A DNA stretch of 38,756 nt from Oscillospiraceae bacterium (GTDB lineage Bacteria; Bacillota; Clostridia; Oscillospirales; Oscillospiraceae): NCBI GenBank assembly GCA_017937195.1, contig JAGBEA010000003.1:1-38756 (forward strand). Reading direction: 5' to 3'. Below the pieces are notes generated by a model. That model was not told where the DNA came from. It was given only the letters and a program-made list of their open reading frames with translations, and searched no databases. Positions 37,275 through 38,756 of the stretch are shown piece by piece; position 1 is the stretch's first letter, and every line of letters begins with the position of its first letter. The position numbers were made by a program, and so were the translations under genes.

Positions 37275-38396
37275 ATGAATCTGTCGATGAAAAGCTGCTT
37301 GAGAATTGCAGGCAGCATTTTCCTGCTATATCTGGCCATTCACTACTGGCCTGCCGTGGCCGGACTGCTGGGCACGGTGCTGGGCGCCGCCTCGCCGCTG
37401 CTGCTGGGCTGTGCGCTGGCTTATGTGCTGAATATTCTGATGAGCTTTTATGAGCGCAAGCTGCTGCAGGATTCCTCCATCGCCGCCCTCAACAAGATCC
37501 GCCGCCCCATCTGTATGGTGCTGGCCATCCTTTCCCTGCTGGCCATCATCGCATTGGTGGTCCTGCTGATCGTGCCGCAGCTGGTGGACTGCGTAGAGCT
37601 GCTGATCGCGCAGCTGCCCGGTGCGATTGACAAGGGTATCGCCTACCTCTACTCCCTGCACTTCCTGTCGGAAGAGGTAATGGAAACGCTCAACAATATC
37701 GACTGGCAGTCCAAGATCGGAGAGATCGCCGGTGTACTGACTTCCGGTATCGGCAGCGTGATGGACGTGGTGATCTCCACCGTCTCCTCCGTGGTTTCCG
37801 GCATCATCACCGCCTTTTTGGCAATCATCTTTGCCATCTACCTGCTGATGGGGCGCAACCGTCTGCAGAATCAGAGTAAGCGCTTGCTGCGTCACTTTAT
37901 GAAGGAATCCCACTACAACAAGCTGATGTATGTGCTGGGTGTTGTAAACAACAGCTTCCGCCGCTATATCACCGGCCAGTGCATCGAGGCGGTGATCCTG
38001 GGTACGCTGTGCGCCGCCGGTATGGTGATCCTCCGCCTGCCCTATGCTACGATGATCGGCGCGCTGGTCGCTTTTACGGCGCTGATCCCCGTGGCAGGCG
38101 CCTATATCGGCGCCGGTTTAGGCGCGTTTATGATCGTGATGGTCTCGCCCATGAAGGCTCTGATTTTCCTGATTTTCATTGTGGTCCTGCAGCAGTTGGA
38201 GGGTAACATCATCTATCCCAAGGTGGTGGGCTCCTCGCTGGGTCTGCCCGGCATCTGGGTGCTGGCTGCCGTGACCGTCGGCGGCGGCATTATGGGCGTG
38301 CTGGGCATGCTGCTGGGCGTACCGCTGGCGGCTGCCGCCTACACGCTGCTGCGCAACGAATTGAACAAGACGGACTCTCCGTACCCATCAGAATAA
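37275..38396 (+). CDS. AI-2E-family (PF01594-type) membrane transporter
   Basis: A 373-residue membrane protein with about eight helices. Family landmarks: the N-terminal helix pair (SIFLLYLAIHYWPAVAGLLGTVLGAASPLLLGCALAYVLN), a long soluble segment with amphipathic helices at about 95-170, NNSFRRYITGQCIEAVILGTLCAAGMVILRLPYA, and the C-terminal QQLEGNIIYPKVVGSSLGLPGIWVLAAVTVGGGIMG. Members have been described as autoinducer-2 exporters or Na+/H+ antiporters; the substrate here is unknown. The ATG follows AAAGGAGCC. It is monocistronic, with its own promoter and a terminator overlapping the stop codon. Confidence 0.92.
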   Translation: MNLSMKSCLRIAGSIFLLYLAIHYWPAVAGLLGTVLGAASPLLLGCALAYVLNILMSFYERKLLQDSSIAALNKIRRPICMVLAILSLLAIIALVVLLIVPQLVDCVELLIAQLPGAIDKGIAYLYSLHFLSEEVMETLNNIDWQSKIGEIAGVLTSGIGSVMDVVISTVSSVVSGIITAFLAIIFAIYLLMGRNRLQNQSKRLLRHFMKESHYNKLMYVLGVVNNSFRRYITGQCIEAVILGTLCAAGMVILRLPYATMIGALVAFTALIPVAGAYIGAGLGAFMIVMVSPMKALIFLIFIVVLQQLEGNIIYPKVVGSSLGLPGIWVLAAVTVGGGIMGVLGMLLGVPLAAAAYTLLRNELNKTDSPYPSE

Positions 38397-38440
38397 AAAC
38401 CGTCTGCCATATGAGTTGTATTCTTAAGGACGGTTTTAAA
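38396..38440 (+). terminator. Probable terminator after the AI-2E-family gene
   Basis: AAAACCGTC (38396-38404) pairs with GACGGTTTT (38429-38437), with a 24-nt loop and the T-run inside the 3' arm. Confidence 0.6.
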
Positions 38441-38756
38441 ACTTGTTCTCTTCGCCCGATGTGCTGCATCACAGGCTGCAATTAAGGAATCTAAATAATT
38501 AGGTTTATAAAGCAAAACTATCCGCCCGAAGAAATTCGGGCGGATAGTTCTTTGCAAAGTCCTTTTTACTGGACACAGGGTGTGATATAATGCAATCATA
38601 GGAATTAGATTTGGAGGGTTGATTGCAAAAGTGAAGGTAACATTTAGAGGGTAAAAAAGAGGGCAAAGGGTGATGTTCACCTCTGCAATAAGCGATATAA
38701 TAGTTTCGGTCACTGCCTGCGGAAAGCAGGAAAAATGAGTCGAATGACATTATCGG
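38441..38756 (+). other. AT-rich terminal stretch without a convincing gene
   Basis: Base composition drops sharply compared with the rest of the window. A perfect 15-bp hairpin with a GAAA loop lies at 38517-38550. Two TATAAT boxes follow on the plus strand: 38586-38591, with an extended TGA just upstream, and 38696-38701. A GGAGG at 38612 precedes only a very short reading frame. Small hairpins occur at 38669-38681 (GGTGA/TCACC) and about 38717-38732 (CCTGC/GCAGG). It may be the leader of a gene or small RNA beyond the right edge. Confidence 0.35.
38517..38550. terminator. Strong hairpin, likely terminator
   Basis: A 15-bp stem, AACTATCCGCCCGAA with its complement, GAAA loop. On the minus strand TTGCTTTATAAACC follows after TT; on the plus strand CTTTGC follows. 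It may end a minus-strand transcript coming from beyond the window. Confidence 0.6.

Noticed and set aside
1..38756. tRNA genes, rRNA, CRISPR arrays, transposases, phage genes
   Set aside because: Looked for T-loop GGTTCGA patterns, regular short repeats and transposase/integrase motifs on both strands; none convincing.

Overview
The window looks like chromosome from a GC-rich member of the Clostridia, probably an Oscillospirales-type gut anaerobe. This rests on the very GC-rich codon use, Gram-positive signals (strong AGGAGG ribosome sites, sigma-A promoters with 17-bp spacers, a T-box, many intrinsic terminators) and gene families common in that group: a TAXI TRAP transporter, an Asp23-FakA pair, a FeoB-associated Cys-rich peptide and a minimal SufC/SufB pair. 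The taxon is inferred. I see no tRNA, rRNA, CRISPR array, phage or transposase gene.

Layout. 1-2.3 kb (minus): the start of a TelA-type gene, an XpaC-like partner, a DUF6512-type membrane protein and a metallo-beta-lactamase-fold hydrolase. 2.4-3.5 kb (plus): an FMN-dependent alpha-hydroxy-acid dehydrogenase with a Cys-rich N-terminus. 3.5-6.8 kb (minus): a TAXI-type TRAP transporter. 7-9.3 kb (minus): threonyl-tRNA synthetase behind a T-box leader. 9.3-12.7 kb (minus): a HAD phosphatase, an amino-acid permease and YchF. 12.8-16.4 kb (minus): a complete ECF transporter (T, fused A-A', S) behind a cobalamin-type riboswitch and terminator. 16.4-19.9 kb (plus): a nitroreductase and a 975-residue Sel1-repeat membrane protein. 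20-21.5 kb (plus): a stand-alone sodium-pump beta subunit plus a 43-residue membrane peptide behind a yybP-ykoY-like metal-riboswitch leader. 21.5-27.9 kb: HtrA (minus), then a FAD oxidoreductase with a 2-hydroxyacid dehydrogenase, and Asp23 with a FakA-like DAK2 protein (plus). 28-31 kb (minus): a glycosyltransferase and a four-gene SPFH-domain operon. 31.2-33.9 kb (minus): feoA-feoB-Cys-rich peptide behind two palindromic operators. 34-35.2 kb (minus): an HD-domain protein and a ferritin-like protein. 35.3-38.4 kb (plus): a two-gene SUF-like Fe-S assembly system and an AI-2E-family transporter. The last ~350 bp are AT-rich and have no convincing gene.

Themes. Metal and cofactor supply recurs: iron uptake (Feo), Fe-S assembly, a diiron-type ferritin-like protein, ECF uptake under cobalamin control and an ion-pump unit under a metal-riboswitch-like RNA. 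RNA leaders are prominent, with three mutually exclusive aptamer/terminator arrangements visible. The strongest candidates for something undescribed are the metal-riboswitch-like leader on a minimal sodium-pump operon, the Sel1 protein with a six-repeat higher-order period, and a ~100-nt palindromic element embedded in the thrS T-box leader.
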